Part shown: piece by piece, positions 56,354 through 64,000 of the stretch
How the letters are laid out: every line of letters begins with the position of its first letter
Numbering within the stretch: the stretch's first letter is position 1
Assembly: GCF_024281235.1 (NCBI RefSeq)
Contig: NZ_JAHWXY010000012.1
Location: 40,936-104,935 of the forward strand
Length of the DNA stretch: 64,000 bases
DNA from: Shinella daejeonensis
GTDB lineage: Bacteria > Pseudomonadota > Alphaproteobacteria > Rhizobiales > Rhizobiaceae
Reading direction: 5' to 3'
The notes under the pieces: model-generated
Told to the model about the DNA's origin: nothing
Databases searched by the model: none
Seen by the model: only the letters and a program-made list of their open reading frames with translations
Position numbers and translations under genes: made by a program

Positions 56354-57007
56354 TTATTTGCCGCCGGACGATTTCACGGCCGCGGCAATGTCGGTCTTGG
56401 TCGCCTTCACGCCGATGAGCTGCTCCACGACGGCCGTCGCGGTCTCCTCGGCGATCGCGCCGACATCGGCAAGCGCCCTGGCCTTGATTTCGGCGATGCG
56501 GGTTTCGGCACCGGCGATCTTTTCCTGCAACGATGCCTCGATGCGGGCGCGTTCGGCCTCGGCCTTCGCCTTGGCGTCTTCGCGGGCGGCGCTGGCAATG
56601 GCGTTGCCCTCGGCGCGCGCTTTGGCCAGATCCTGCTCATAGGCGGCAATCGCGTCGTCGGCTTCCGTCTTCAGGCGGGCCGCCTCGTCCAGATCCTGGG
56701 CGATGCGGTCGTGACGGGTCTCGAGAATTCCGCCGATCCGCGGAATGACGACCTTCGACATGAGAACATAGAACAGACCGAAGGTGATCGCCAGCCACAG
56801 GAGCTGCGATGCAAACGTGGTCTGATCGAACGGCGGGAAGACGCCGTCGGCGTGTTCGTCGCCATGTGCCACACCCGTTTCGGTGTGCACTTCGCCGCTC
56901 GGCTGGACAGCCTGCGCATCCGCAGGGGCCTCATGCGTTTCCGCCGGGGTCTCCGCCTGGGCGATCTCAAATGGGGTGGACTCGGCCAACGCCGGGGTCA
57001 CAAACAT
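56354..57007 (-). CDS. atpG: ATP synthase F0 subunit b'
   Basis: 217-aa b' stalk subunit. A long Ala/Glu/Pro-rich N-terminus (residues 1-65) precedes a TM helix ([19 protein letters not shown]), then a coiled coil ([21 protein letters not shown]). ATG 57007 is preferred over the GTG at 57013 because GGAGG spacing fits. Separated from atpE by a strong hairpin. Confidence 0.95.
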   Translation of the reverse strand: MFVTPALAESTPFEIAQAETPAETHEAPADAQAVQPSGEVHTETGVAHGDEHADGVFPPFDQTTFASQLLWLAITFGLFYVLMSKVVIPRIGGILETRHDRIAQDLDEAARLKTEADDAIAAYEQDLAKARAEGNAIASAAREDAKAKAEAERARIEASLQEKIAGAETRIAEIKARALADVGAIAEETATAVVEQLIGVKATKTDIAAAVKSSGGK

Positions 57008-57052
57008 GCTCACCTCCAGGGGGCACTCTCAAAAGGTGTACATCGCGTACGC

Positions 57053-57083
57053 GGACCATGGCCCCTTGAAAGGGCCATGGTCC
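57053..57083 (-). other. Strong intercistronic hairpin between atpE and atpG
   Basis: Perfect 12-bp stem GGACCATGGCCC/GGGCCATGGTCC with a 7-base loop, 16 bases downstream of the atpE stop and before the atpG ribosome site. No U tract, so an mRNA-stabilising or partial-attenuation role is more likely than termination. Confidence 0.75.
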
Positions 57084-57098
57084 TGCCTTCGGCCGATA

Positions 57099-57326
57099 TC
57101 AGACGGCGAAGAGGAGGAGGAGAGCGATGAGCAGCGAGAAGATGCCCAGAGCTTCCGTAACGGCGAAGCCGAATACGAGGCGGCCGAACTGGCTGTCAGC
57201 AGCGGACGGGTTGCGCAGGGCGCCGGCCAGATAGTTGCCGAAGATATTGCCGAGGCCGAGAGCCGTGCCGGCCAGACCGAACGTGGCGAGACCCGCACCG
57301 ATGTACTTTGCTGCTTCCGCTTCCAT
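57099..57326 (-). CDS. atpE: ATP synthase F0 subunit c
   Basis: 75-aa proteolipid of the c-ring. Two TM helices joined by the polar loop [14 protein letters not shown]; the proton-binding carboxylate is the glutamate in [13 protein letters not shown]. Starts [20 protein letters not shown] 57326 is supported by homologous length and AAGGAG upstream. Confidence 0.97.
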   Translation of the reverse strand: MEAEAAKYIGAGLATFGLAGTALGLGNIFGNYLAGALRNPSAADSQFGRLVFGFAVTEALGIFSLLIALLLLFAV

Positions 57327-57393
57327 GATGAACTCCTTCGAATGGGTTGTTGCGGCTTGAGAGCGGCGCCGGGGAGCGCCGACGACTGTATTC

Positions 57394-58146
57394 CTAGTGA
57401 CCACCCGGATGCACAGCATCGTTCAGGTACATGCATGTCAGAACTGCGAAGACATAGGCTTGCAGGAACGACACGAGGAATTCGAGACCGACCAGAGCGA
57501 CGGTCATGAAGAGGGGAAGGACCGCGCCGGCCACGCCGACCGCGCCGAGCGCGCCGAGCGAGGTAACAAATCCGGCAAAGACCTTCAGCGTAATATGCCC
57601 CGCCAGCATGTTGGCGAAGAGACGAATGGACAGGCTGATCGGACGCGAGAGGAACGAGATGATCTCGATCGAGACGACCAGCGGCAACAGCGCTCCGGGA
57701 ACGCCGGCCGGCACGAAAAGCTTGAGGAAGCCGAAACCGTGCTTGTAGAAACCGTAGAAGACGACGACGCCGATGACCAGCATCGACAATGCGAAGGTGA
57801 CGATGATCTGGCTGGTGACCGTGAAGAAATAGGGCACCATGCCGATGAGGTTCGCCGTCAGCACAAACATGAAGAGCGAGAAGACCAGCGGAAAGAACCG
57901 CATTCCCTGGGTGCCCGCCCCTTCCCGCAGCATCGAGGCGATGAACTCGTAGGACATCTCCGAGACGGACTGCATGCGGCCGGGGACGAGCCCGCGCCGG
58001 GACGTCGTGAAATAGAGGAAACCCGCAGCGGCCGCGACGGTCGCGACCATGAACAGCGAGGCGTTGGTGAACGAGAAATCGATGCCGCCGATTTCGATCG
58101 GAACAATCTTGTTGACCAGGAACTGATGGGTCGGATCGTTTGCCAC
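57394..58146 (-). CDS. atpB: ATP synthase F0 subunit a
   Basis: 250-aa polytopic subunit forming the proton half-channels. The essential arginine lies in [14 protein letters not shown], and the last helix region ([24 protein letters not shown]) is conserved. GTG start at 58146, giving [21 protein letters not shown]. Follows atpI after 56 bases. Confidence 0.97.
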   Translation of the reverse strand: MANDPTHQFLVNKIVPIEIGGIDFSFTNASLFMVATVAAAAGFLYFTTSRRGLVPGRMQSVSEMSYEFIASMLREGAGTQGMRFFPLVFSLFMFVLTANLIGMVPYFFTVTSQIIVTFALSMLVIGVVVFYGFYKHGFGFLKLFVPAGVPGALLPLVVSIEIISFLSRPISLSIRLFANMLAGHITLKVFAGFVTSLGALGAVGVAGAVLPLFMTVALVGLEFLVSFLQAYVFAVLTCMYLNDAVHPGGH

Positions 58147-58202
58147 CGTTTAATCTCTCTTGCTTGCCCGCCGGAGGCGGAAGTCGATATTCGAACCGCG
58201 CC

Positions 58203-58592
58203 TCAGGCGCTGTCCTTCTTTCCGGTCTCGTCCTGCCCGTTTCCGGCTCCGGGAGCCCGGCCCGCAAGCCTGTCCACCGGATGGGGCGAGGCCACCAGAC
58301 CCGCCGCACGCATGACATTCAGCACGCCGGCACAGAAGCCCAGAAGAAGGAGGATGATCATCCCCCAAGGCCCTGTACCTGCAAAATGGTCCAGAAGATA
58401 GCCCAGAAGCGCACCGACGATGACGGCGGCGACGAACTCGCTCGACAGTTTCATCGCGACCGCATAGCCCTTACGGCTTTCGGCGGCCCGCGCGTCGGCG
58501 TCCGTTCCGGCCTCGTCCTTGCCACGTCGTTCCGCGAGTTCCGCATCCAGACGCTTCAGCCGGTCTTCCAGACTTTCCTTCCGATCGGTCAT
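58203..58592 (-). CDS. atpI: ATP synthase assembly protein AtpI
   Basis: 129-aa small membrane protein that helps c-ring assembly. A charged N-terminal region (RKESLEDRLKRLDAELAERRG) precedes two TM helices (SEFVAAVIVGALLGYLLD and MIILLLLGFCAGVLNV). The ATG 58592 follows GGGGAAGG. It heads the F0 operon behind the promoter at 58693-58721. Confidence 0.92.
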   Translation of the reverse strand: MTDRKESLEDRLKRLDAELAERRGKDEAGTDADARAAESRKGYAVAMKLSSEFVAAVIVGALLGYLLDHFAGTGPWGMIILLLLGFCAGVLNVMRAAGLVASPHPVDRLAGRAPGAGNGQDETGKKDSA

Positions 58593-58692
58593 GGCCTTCC
58601 CCTCGTCGTTGTCACCGCCGGGCTTCGCCCCATTGCGGACATAATAACGGCTAGGGTTTCCGCCATATCCGGCCCCTTTTGAAGTCGGGCGC

Positions 58693-58721
58693 AACATAGT
58701 TTTAGGGGCCTGCATAGTCAA
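58693..58721 (-). promoter_or_regulatory. Promoter of the F0 ATP synthase operon
   Basis: Minus strand TTGACT (58721-58716), 17-base spacer, TATGTT (58698-58693), preceded by C as in rhizobial CTTGAC-type promoters. It lies about 100 bases before atpI. The 276-bp gap 58593-58868 otherwise holds only the terminator below. Confidence 0.7.
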
Positions 58722-58745
58722 GGCATGGCGCAGCTTTGCGCAACA

Positions 58746-58771
58746 CCAAAAACACCCATTGAAATCAATGG
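58746..58771 (-). terminator. Weak terminator of the SleB-type hydrolase gene
   Basis: CCATTG-ATTT-CAATGG stem then GTGTTTTTGG on the minus strand, about 100 bases past the hydrolase stop and just before the atp promoter. Confidence 0.5.
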
Positions 58772-58868
58772 CCTGACAGGAAATCCACAGACAAACGGCC
58801 CGAAGGGGACGGGAATCGGCGCATGGCGCGCGGGGACTCGGCCCCACGCGGGCGGCCGCCGGAAGGAC

Positions 58869-60074
58869 TCAGCTCCAGCCGCCGCCGTATGTGCGGTAGA
58901 AGATATGCTTTCCGATCTTCGTCACGCGATGCATCGTGCGGCCCCAGGGCGGATTGACGTAGGTCGCGTGGTAATGGGTGGCCGAGCCGACGTCGTCGAG
59001 CCAGATCTTGCCCGCGGTGACGGCCATGGCGATTTCCTTCGCCGTCTTCCAGTGCCAGGGCGCCAGGATGAGATCGGGAATGCGATCGCAGGCAAAGGAG
59101 AACTGGCAACGGTTGCGCCATTGCTTGTTCTGATAGACGACGCCGCAGATCGTCGCCGGATAGGCGGGATTGCGCACCCGGTTGAGGATGACCTGCGCCA
59201 CGCCCGCCTGGCCGCGCAATTCCTCGCCGCGCGCTTCGAAATAGATGCCCTCGGCGAGACATTTCTGCTCGGCGGCGCTGAAGGCGCTCTTCGGCAGCGG
59301 CGTCGCCGCCCAGGCATGGTCGTCCGGTCCGATGTCGGGGATGAAGCGGCCCCGTTCCGTTTCGGCCCGAAGAATCGAATCGAAGGGCGATTCGCGCGCA
59401 TAGTCGGGCGCGGGCGGCGCATAGGCGGTGGCGAGGATATCCGCCCGGTCGCTGGTGACGAGGTCCGCCAGGATCGCCGGCACGCCGGCGCCCGTGTTCT
59501 CCGGGCGCTTGCGGTAGAAGGCCGTGGCGATCTCGACCTCCCTGCCCTTGATCTGCGGTCGGGAGAAATGCATGCGCCCGCTCCTTTCGAAGGCGGGCGA
59601 CAGAAGCGAACTGGTGCGCTCCAGGATCGATCCGGCGGTGAAGTCCTTCGGCGGCGTCACAGGCGTCACCGCGACGACGCGGCCCTTCTTGTCGCGCCGG
59701 TTGACGCGGTCCTCATCGGGAATGCCGCCCTTGCCCTTGCGCTCGTCGATCAGCGCCGCCTTGCCGCCGCCGGGAAGCTCCACGCCCGCGCCACTGTCGA
59801 TCGCGCCCGTCGTGACGGGGTCGGCGAAGGCGATCTCCACCTCATGGATCGAGCCTGCCGGCGAGCGGGTCAGCACCATCTGCTGATTGCCGCCCTTGCG
59901 GTTGAGGCCGGCGAGGAAGGTGGCCAGGTCGGTATGCGCCGCCGGGGTCGGCAGAACCGTGAAAAGCCCGAGACCGAGAGCAAGAGGCGCGTTCCAGCGC
60001 CGCTTCCAGGCCCGAAGAAGACGACCGGCTCCTGCATGACGAACGCTACGCTGACGCAACTCTTTACTCCGCAC
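58869..60074 (-). CDS. Cell wall hydrolase, SleB/CwlJ type
   Basis: 401-aa envelope protein. An N-terminal TM/signal helix (APLALGLGLFTVLPTPAAH, about 28-48) is followed by a 220-residue region of no known domain and a C-terminal SleB-type hydrolase domain (about 275-400). The latter shows CLAEGIYFEARGEELRGQAG, VAQVILNRVRN, CQFSFACD and THYHATYVNPPW. Likely a peptidoglycan-degrading or remodelling enzyme. GTG start at 60074; no better upstream site is seen. Confidence 0.88.
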   Translation of the reverse strand: MRSKELRQRSVRHAGAGRLLRAWKRRWNAPLALGLGLFTVLPTPAAHTDLATFLAGLNRKGGNQQMVLTRSPAGSIHEVEIAFADPVTTGAIDSGAGVELPGGGKAALIDERKGKGGIPDEDRVNRRDKKGRVVAVTPVTPPKDFTAGSILERTSSLLSPAFERSGRMHFSRPQIKGREVEIATAFYRKRPENTGAGVPAILADLVTSDRADILATAYAPPAPDYARESPFDSILRAETERGRFIPDIGPDDHAWAATPLPKSAFSAAEQKCLAEGIYFEARGEELRGQAGVAQVILNRVRNPAYPATICGVVYQNKQWRNRCQFSFACDRIPDLILAPWHWKTAKEIAMAVTAGKIWLDDVGSATHYHATYVNPPWGRTMHRVTKIGKHIFYRTYGGGWS

Positions 60075-60235
60075 CGGATAGGCATGGCTGGCCGTTGCCC
60101 GGCTCCCGCCGACGCCTCGCCCGCCCAGATTTTACGCATGGAGCCTGCCGCACGCCGAAACGTCCGCCGGCGACCCTCTCGACGCCAACAATGAAGCATT
60201 AACCTTGATGGACAGTTAATGGCGCTCCCGCCCGG

Positions 60236-62137
60236 TCAGATGATGACCTGAGAGCCAAGCTCGACGACACGGTTGCTGGGAAGCCGGAAATAGTCCGAGG
60301 GGTTGGCGGCAAGGCTCGACAGCGCGATGAACAACCGGTCCTGCCAGATCGGCATGCCCGACCGCGCATCCGGCACCAGCTTGCGCCGGCCGAGGTAGAA
60401 CGAGGTCGACATGATGTCGAACCGCTGCCCGGCGCGGCGCATCAACGCCAGCGCCTGCGAGATGTTCTGCGTTTCCATGAAGCCAAATCGCAATTCGAGG
60501 CGCAGGAAGCGATCCGACAGCCTCTCCACGACAAAGCGGTCCGCCGGCTCGACGCGCGGACGGTTCATGGTGCGCACCGTCAGGATGACGTTGCGATCGT
60601 GCAGCACGTGATTGTGCTTGATATTGTGCAACAGCGCGGCGGGCGCGAACCCCGGATCGGCGGTCAGGAAAATCGCCGTTCCCGCCACCCGCACCGGCGC
60701 ATGGGCGCCCGGCTTTTCGACCGATGCGACGAAAGCGGCCAGCGGCACCTCGATCCGGCGGGCCTTCTCGCGCAGGATGCGCGTGCCCCGCGTCCAGGTC
60801 CACATCACGATCACCACGCTGGCGGCGATCAGCACCGGCACATAGCCGCCGTCGCGGACCTTCAGCAGGTTGGCGGCGAGGAACACCAGTTCCAGAAGCA
60901 AGAGGGGCAGCATCACCGCAAAAGCGGCCGCCAGCGACCACTTCCAGCGCCGGCGCAGGAAGACGAAGGCGAGCAGCGACGTCACCACCATCGCGCCGGT
61001 GACGGAAACGCCATAGGCCGTCGCCAGCGCCTCGGAGGAGCCGAACAGGAAGACCAGCACGATGACGCCGACCAGCAGGATGGTGTTGACGCCGCGCAGG
61101 AAAATCTGGCCGGTATGGGTTTCGGACGTATGCAGGATCTCCATGCGCGGCAGGTAGCCGAGATGGATCGCCTGACGCGCCAGCGAGAATGCGCCGGTGA
61201 TCACCGCCTGGCTGGCGATGATCGTGGCCGCCGTGGCGAGCAGCACCACCGGCAGGATCATCCATTGCGGATACATCAGGAAAAACGGGTTTTCGGCAGC
61301 GGCCGGATCGTGCAGCACCAGCGCGCCCTGCCCCAGATAATTGAGGGTCAGGGACGGGAACACCAGACAGAACCAGGCCCACTGGATCGGCCGGCGCCCG
61401 AAATGGCCGAGATCGGCATAAAGCGCCTCGGCCCCCGTCACCGTCAGGAACACCGCCCCCAGCACGACAAGGCCGACAAACCCCTCCGTCATCATGAAGA
61501 CCACGGCATGGACGGGATTGAAGGCCTCAAGGATCGTCAGGTCGTCGCTGATATGATGCAGACCGGCCACGCCCATGACCACAAACCAGAGGGCGGTGAC
61601 CGGTCCGAAGAACCGCGACACGGCCGCGGTTCCGCGCGACTGTACCGCAAAGAGCAGGATCAGGATCGTCGCGGAGATCGGCACCACGTAATCGGCAAGC
61701 GCCGGCGTCACCAGCCGCAGTCCCTCGACGGCGGAAAGGACCGAAAGGGCCGGCGTGATCATCGCATCGCCGACGAAAAGCGCCGAACCCGCCGCGCCCA
61801 GGAAGAACAACGTGCGGGCATGGCCGCCGGCGGTGCGCATGAGAAGCGCCAGCAGCGAGAGCGTTCCCCCCTCGCCGTGATTGTCGGCCCGCAGCAGGAA
61901 CAGCACATATTTCGCCGTGACGATAATCGTCAGCGTCCAGATCATCAGCGAGATGAGGCCGACAATCTCCTCCCGGGTGACGCCGCCCTGCGCCACCGGG
62001 CGAAGCGCCTCGCGGAAGGCGTAAAGCGGGCTGGTGCCGATATCGCCATAGACGACGCCGACGGAGCCGAGGGAAAGGGCAAAGAGCCCGCGCCACCCGC
62101 CGGATGCGTGCAATTCACTGCCGGTATCCTGTTGCAT
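60236..62137 (-). CDS. kup: Low-affinity potassium transporter Kup
   Basis: 633-aa H+/K+ symporter of the KUP/HAK family. [18 protein letters not shown] opens the first helix; about 12 TM helices extend to residue 455, then a cytoplasmic domain with [20 protein letters not shown] and YFLGRR-like YLGRRKLV. The ATG 62137 gives a normal length; an in-frame GTG at 62200 would add 21 residues. The 161-bp gap to the hydrolase gene holds a TTAAC dyad (60197-60221). Confidence 0.95.
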   Translation of the reverse strand: MQQDTGSELHASGGWRGLFALSLGSVGVVYGDIGTSPLYAFREALRPVAQGGVTREEIVGLISLMIWTLTIIVTAKYVLFLLRADNHGEGGTLSLLALLMRTAGGHARTLFFLGAAGSALFVGDAMITPALSVLSAVEGLRLVTPALADYVVPISATILILLFAVQSRGTAAVSRFFGPVTALWFVVMGVAGLHHISDDLTILEAFNPVHAVVFMMTEGFVGLVVLGAVFLTVTGAEALYADLGHFGRRPIQWAWFCLVFPSLTLNYLGQGALVLHDPAAAENPFFLMYPQWMILPVVLLATAATIIASQAVITGAFSLARQAIHLGYLPRMEILHTSETHTGQIFLRGVNTILLVGVIVLVFLFGSSEALATAYGVSVTGAMVVTSLLAFVFLRRRWKWSLAAAFAVMLPLLLLELVFLAANLLKVRDGGYVPVLIAASVVIVMWTWTRGTRILREKARRIEVPLAAFVASVEKPGAHAPVRVAGTAIFLTADPGFAPAALLHNIKHNHVLHDRNVILTVRTMNRPRVEPADRFVVERLSDRFLRLELRFGFMETQNISQALALMRRAGQRFDIMSTSFYLGRRKLVPDARSGMPIWQDRLFIALSSLAANPSDYFRLPSNRVVELGSQVII

Positions 62138-62265
62138 GGGAATGAAGATCCCCAGAGCCTGCCTCTTCGAGGCAAAGACATAGGAGGGCGACGTCGCCAC
62201 GACAATGGCGAGGAGCCCGAGGTCGACGTTTTATGCGGGCGGCACGCCGCTGGAAACAGCCCCCG

Positions 62266-63039
62266 TTACGGGCCGACGCCGGCATGGCTCTCCCGGTCGC
62301 CTGTCCTCCAGGCCCGTTGCCATCGCCAGCGGGCGCGAAGCGACAGGACCTCCATGGCGTAGCGCCAATATTCCGCCCTCCGGAAATGCTGGGGTTCCCG
62401 GTCGGCAAATCGCGGCCTGACCGCCCTTGGCGGGATCACCTGAACCCCGTCGGGCACTTTCAGGCATTCCAGAAACGCATTCGCCCGATCCTGCCTTGCC
62501 CTTGGATAATTGCCAGTCGGGAAATGGATGAAAACGATCTGTGCTGCGGGCTGGGCGGAGCGCAGAAGGCTCAGGATCTGCCGAAAATTGTCGGCGCTCT
62601 CCTCAGGCGCCAGCCGCCTGCCGAGCGTATGGCCCGCCGGGGCCTGCGCACGGGGATAGCGGCAAAAACAGGGAGCCGCGTCCGCTATCTGGTAGAGGCG
62701 CGCGCCGAGATCCATGAAATTATCGACGAGGATCATATCGAAGCGCGCCGACGCCAGCGTCTTGTGGAACGGCGCACAGTCCGGCAGGCGATGCGCGCCG
62801 AAGCCCTCCGCCGACTGGTTCCGCAGCAGATTGGCGGCGGCGAATTCTCCCTCCTCCCCCGGATCGATCTTCAGGAGACGGCACAATTCGTCATGGGGCT
62901 TCAGATTTTCGCCGGACGCGAGCAGGGTCTCCAGCAGGCGATCGCTTCTGTTGTGATAGACGGAGTTCAGGATGCGCGAGAACGGTACGGCTCTTGCCGT
63001 TTGCCTGGAAAGACAGGAGCCGACCGTCGCTATCCGCAT
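62266..63039 (-). CDS. Unrecognised cytoplasmic protein with N-terminal GSC motif
   Basis: 257-aa protein I cannot assign. MRIATVGSCLSRQTARAV resembles the GSC block that opens SGNH-like domains (GSCFA, DUF6270), and FDMILVDNFMDLGARLY and IVFIHFPTGNYP look like later strands of such a fold. No signal peptide. The ATG 63039 is preferred over a TTG at 63072. GGGACG lies upstream. It lies between kup and mrp, all on the minus strand. A carbohydrate-related role would be a guess. Confidence 0.7.
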   Translation of the reverse strand: MRIATVGSCLSRQTARAVPFSRILNSVYHNRSDRLLETLLASGENLKPHDELCRLLKIDPGEEGEFAAANLLRNQSAEGFGAHRLPDCAPFHKTLASARFDMILVDNFMDLGARLYQIADAAPCFCRYPRAQAPAGHTLGRRLAPEESADNFRQILSLLRSAQPAAQIVFIHFPTGNYPRARQDRANAFLECLKVPDGVQVIPPRAVRPRFADREPQHFRRAEYWRYAMEVLSLRARWRWQRAWRTGDRESHAGVGP

Positions 63040-63092
63040 CGCGAACCGTCCCTTTTCGAAGCCTTCCGTCAACCGCCGGACGGCATGGCCTG

Positions 63093-64000
63093 CTATTCGA
63101 AGACGATGGAGGGCGCGGCGCGCCCGCCCTTGCTCCGGACGGCTTCAAGCTGCTCCCAGACGCGGCTGGCGACCGCGCGATAGGCCTCGGCCGCCGGACC
63201 ATCCGGCTCGGAGACGACGACCGGCGTGCCGGCGTCCGACGTCACCCGGATATCCATGATCAGCGGCACTTCGCCGAGGAACGGAACCCCGATGCGCTCG
63301 GCTTCCCGGCGCGCGCCGCCATGACCGAAGATATCATAACGGTTGCCGGTGTCGGGCGCGATGAAATAACTCATGTTCTCGATGATGCCGAGGACCGGCA
63401 CTTCGACCTTGCTGAACATGTTGAGGCCCTTGCGGGCGTCGATCAGGGCAAGATCCTGCGGCGTGGAGACGATGACCGCGCCGGCCAGCGGCACCTGCTG
63501 GGCCATGGTGAGCTGGGCATCGCCGGTGCCGGGCGGCATGTCGACCACCAGCACGTCGAGTTCGCCCCAGGCGACTTCGCGCAGCATCTGCAACAGCGCC
63601 GACTGGATCATCGGCCCGCGCCAGATCATCGCCACTTCCTCATCGACGAGGAAGCCCATGGACATCACCTTGAGGCCGTAATTCTCCATCGGCTTGATCA
63701 GCCGGCCGTCGATCTGTTGCGGACGGCCGGAAATACCGAGCAGGCGCGGCATGGAGGGACCGTAGATATCGGCATCGAGCACGCCGACACGCAGGCCGTT
63801 CGCCTTCAGCGCCAGCGCGAGATTGACGGAGGTGGTCGATTTTCCGACGCCACCCTTGCCGGAGGCGACTGCGATGATCGCCCCGACACCGGGAATTCCG
63901 GCTTTCGCGGGACGTCCGCCCGGCGCGCCACGGGCGTGACCGGGCGGAATTCCGGCTTTCGCGGGACGTCCGCCCGGCGCGCCACGGGCGTGACCGGGCG
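63093..64000 (-). CDS. mrp: Iron-sulfur cluster carrier protein Mrp/ApbC (N-terminus outside window)
   Basis: P-loop NTPase of the Mrp/NBP35 family that carries and delivers Fe-S clusters. The in-window part includes a linker, Walker A GKGGVGKST (near 63840), LDADIYGPSMPRLLG, MPPGTGDAQLT and ENMSYF. The usual CxxC of the NBP35 group is not seen: the segment reads IENMSYFIAPDTGNRYDIFGHGG. The frame stays open to the right edge, so start and the expected N-terminal MIP18 domain are missing. The linker contains two copies of an 18-residue repeat encoded by a 54-bp tandem repeat (63892-64000). Confidence 0.92.
   Translation of the reverse strand, partial: PGHARGAPGGRPAKAGIPPGHARGAPGGRPAKAGIPGVGAIIAVASGKGGVGKSTTSVNLALALKANGLRVGVLDADIYGPSMPRLLGISGRPQQIDGRLIKPMENYGLKVMSMGFLVDEEVAMIWRGPMIQSALLQMLREVAWGELDVLVVDMPPGTGDAQLTMAQQVPLAGAVIVSTPQDLALIDARKGLNMFSKVEVPVLGIIENMSYFIAPDTGNRYDIFGHGGARREAERIGVPFLGEVPLIMDIRVTSDAGTPVVVSEPDGPAAEAYRAVASRVWEQLEAVRSKGGRAAPSIVFE
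63892..64000. repeat. 54-bp in-frame tandem repeat in the mrp linker
   Basis: Two identical consecutive 54-bp units (period from 63892 to 63946) reaching the window edge, so there may be more copies. Each encodes PGHARGAPGGRPAKAGIP (18 residues) in the minus-strand mrp frame. Confidence 0.9.

Noticed and set aside
60599..62362. 587-codon open frame opposite kup
   Set aside because: His/Arg/Gln-rich shadow of the Kup coding strand, no family resemblance.

Overview
The window is a high G+C, gene-dense piece of an alphaproteobacterial chromosome, most likely from a member of the Rhizobiaceae (Hyphomicrobiales). Reasons: a bioM-bioN-bioY biotin transporter, an atpI-B-E-b'-b operon with a split b subunit, glyQ and glyS kept apart by other genes, DUF1217, DUF6101 and BA14K proteins, a decaprenyl/octaprenyl synthase with a TTG start, and regulatory sites of alphaproteobacterial type (GGAAC-N16-CGTT sigma-EcfG promoters, GTTC-N7-GTTC LexA boxes, a TTAA-N7-TTAA CtrA-like box). 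I see no tRNA, rRNA, CRISPR, phage or insertion sequence. Genes are assigned from the translated sequence and recalled family features only; no database search was run.

Layout. 1-9.2 kb: thrC, an M16 peptidase, a GNAT acetyltransferase, a membrane PAS-GGDEF-EAL protein, csbD, yqgE, a DsbD-like secreted protein and a 1-Cys peroxiredoxin. 9.2-19.9 kb: a YcaQ-type glycosylase, bioMNY, a deacetylase-fold hydrolase, xseB, pirin, a DUF1801 protein, dxs, a small secreted protein, tlyA and a TrmA/RlmD-like RNA methyltransferase. 19.9-29.2 kb: a chemoreceptor, an acyl-CoA dehydrogenase/enoyl-CoA hydratase pair, BA14K, a GH25 hydrolase, and a Rieske oxygenase plus reductase pair resembling the glycine betaine demethylase GbcAB. 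29.2-38.9 kb: a cobalamin riboswitch, tsaC, an FAD-linked oxidoreductase, a giant DUF1217 protein, DUF6101, ubiA, purD and a small secreted protein. 39-48.8 kb (minus strand): glyS, DUF2207, lemA, a P-loop kinase, glyQ, an epimerase-like protein, an S49 peptidase and a tRNA methyltransferase. 49-55.7 kb (plus strand): the polyprenyl synthase, a TPR lipoprotein-like protein, ispE, a MoaB-like protein, a PA0069-type radical SAM protein and rnhB. 55.8-64 kb (minus strand): the F0 ATP synthase operon, a SleB-type wall hydrolase, kup, an unrecognised protein and the C-terminal part of mrp running off the right edge.

Themes. Isoprenoid/ubiquinone supply recurs (dxs, ispE, polyprenyl synthase, ubiA). 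Several genes have readable regulatory DNA. Most notable is a complete cobalamin riboswitch on the minus strand whose only downstream genes are the gbcAB-like demethylase pair. Two probable DNA-damage genes (YcaQ and PA0069 radical SAM) carry LexA-like boxes, and csbD and the BA14K gene carry exact sigma-EcfG promoter matches. A palindromic intergenic repeat seems to supply promoter hexamers to the peroxiredoxin and bioM genes, and the Mrp linker contains an in-frame 54-bp tandem repeat.
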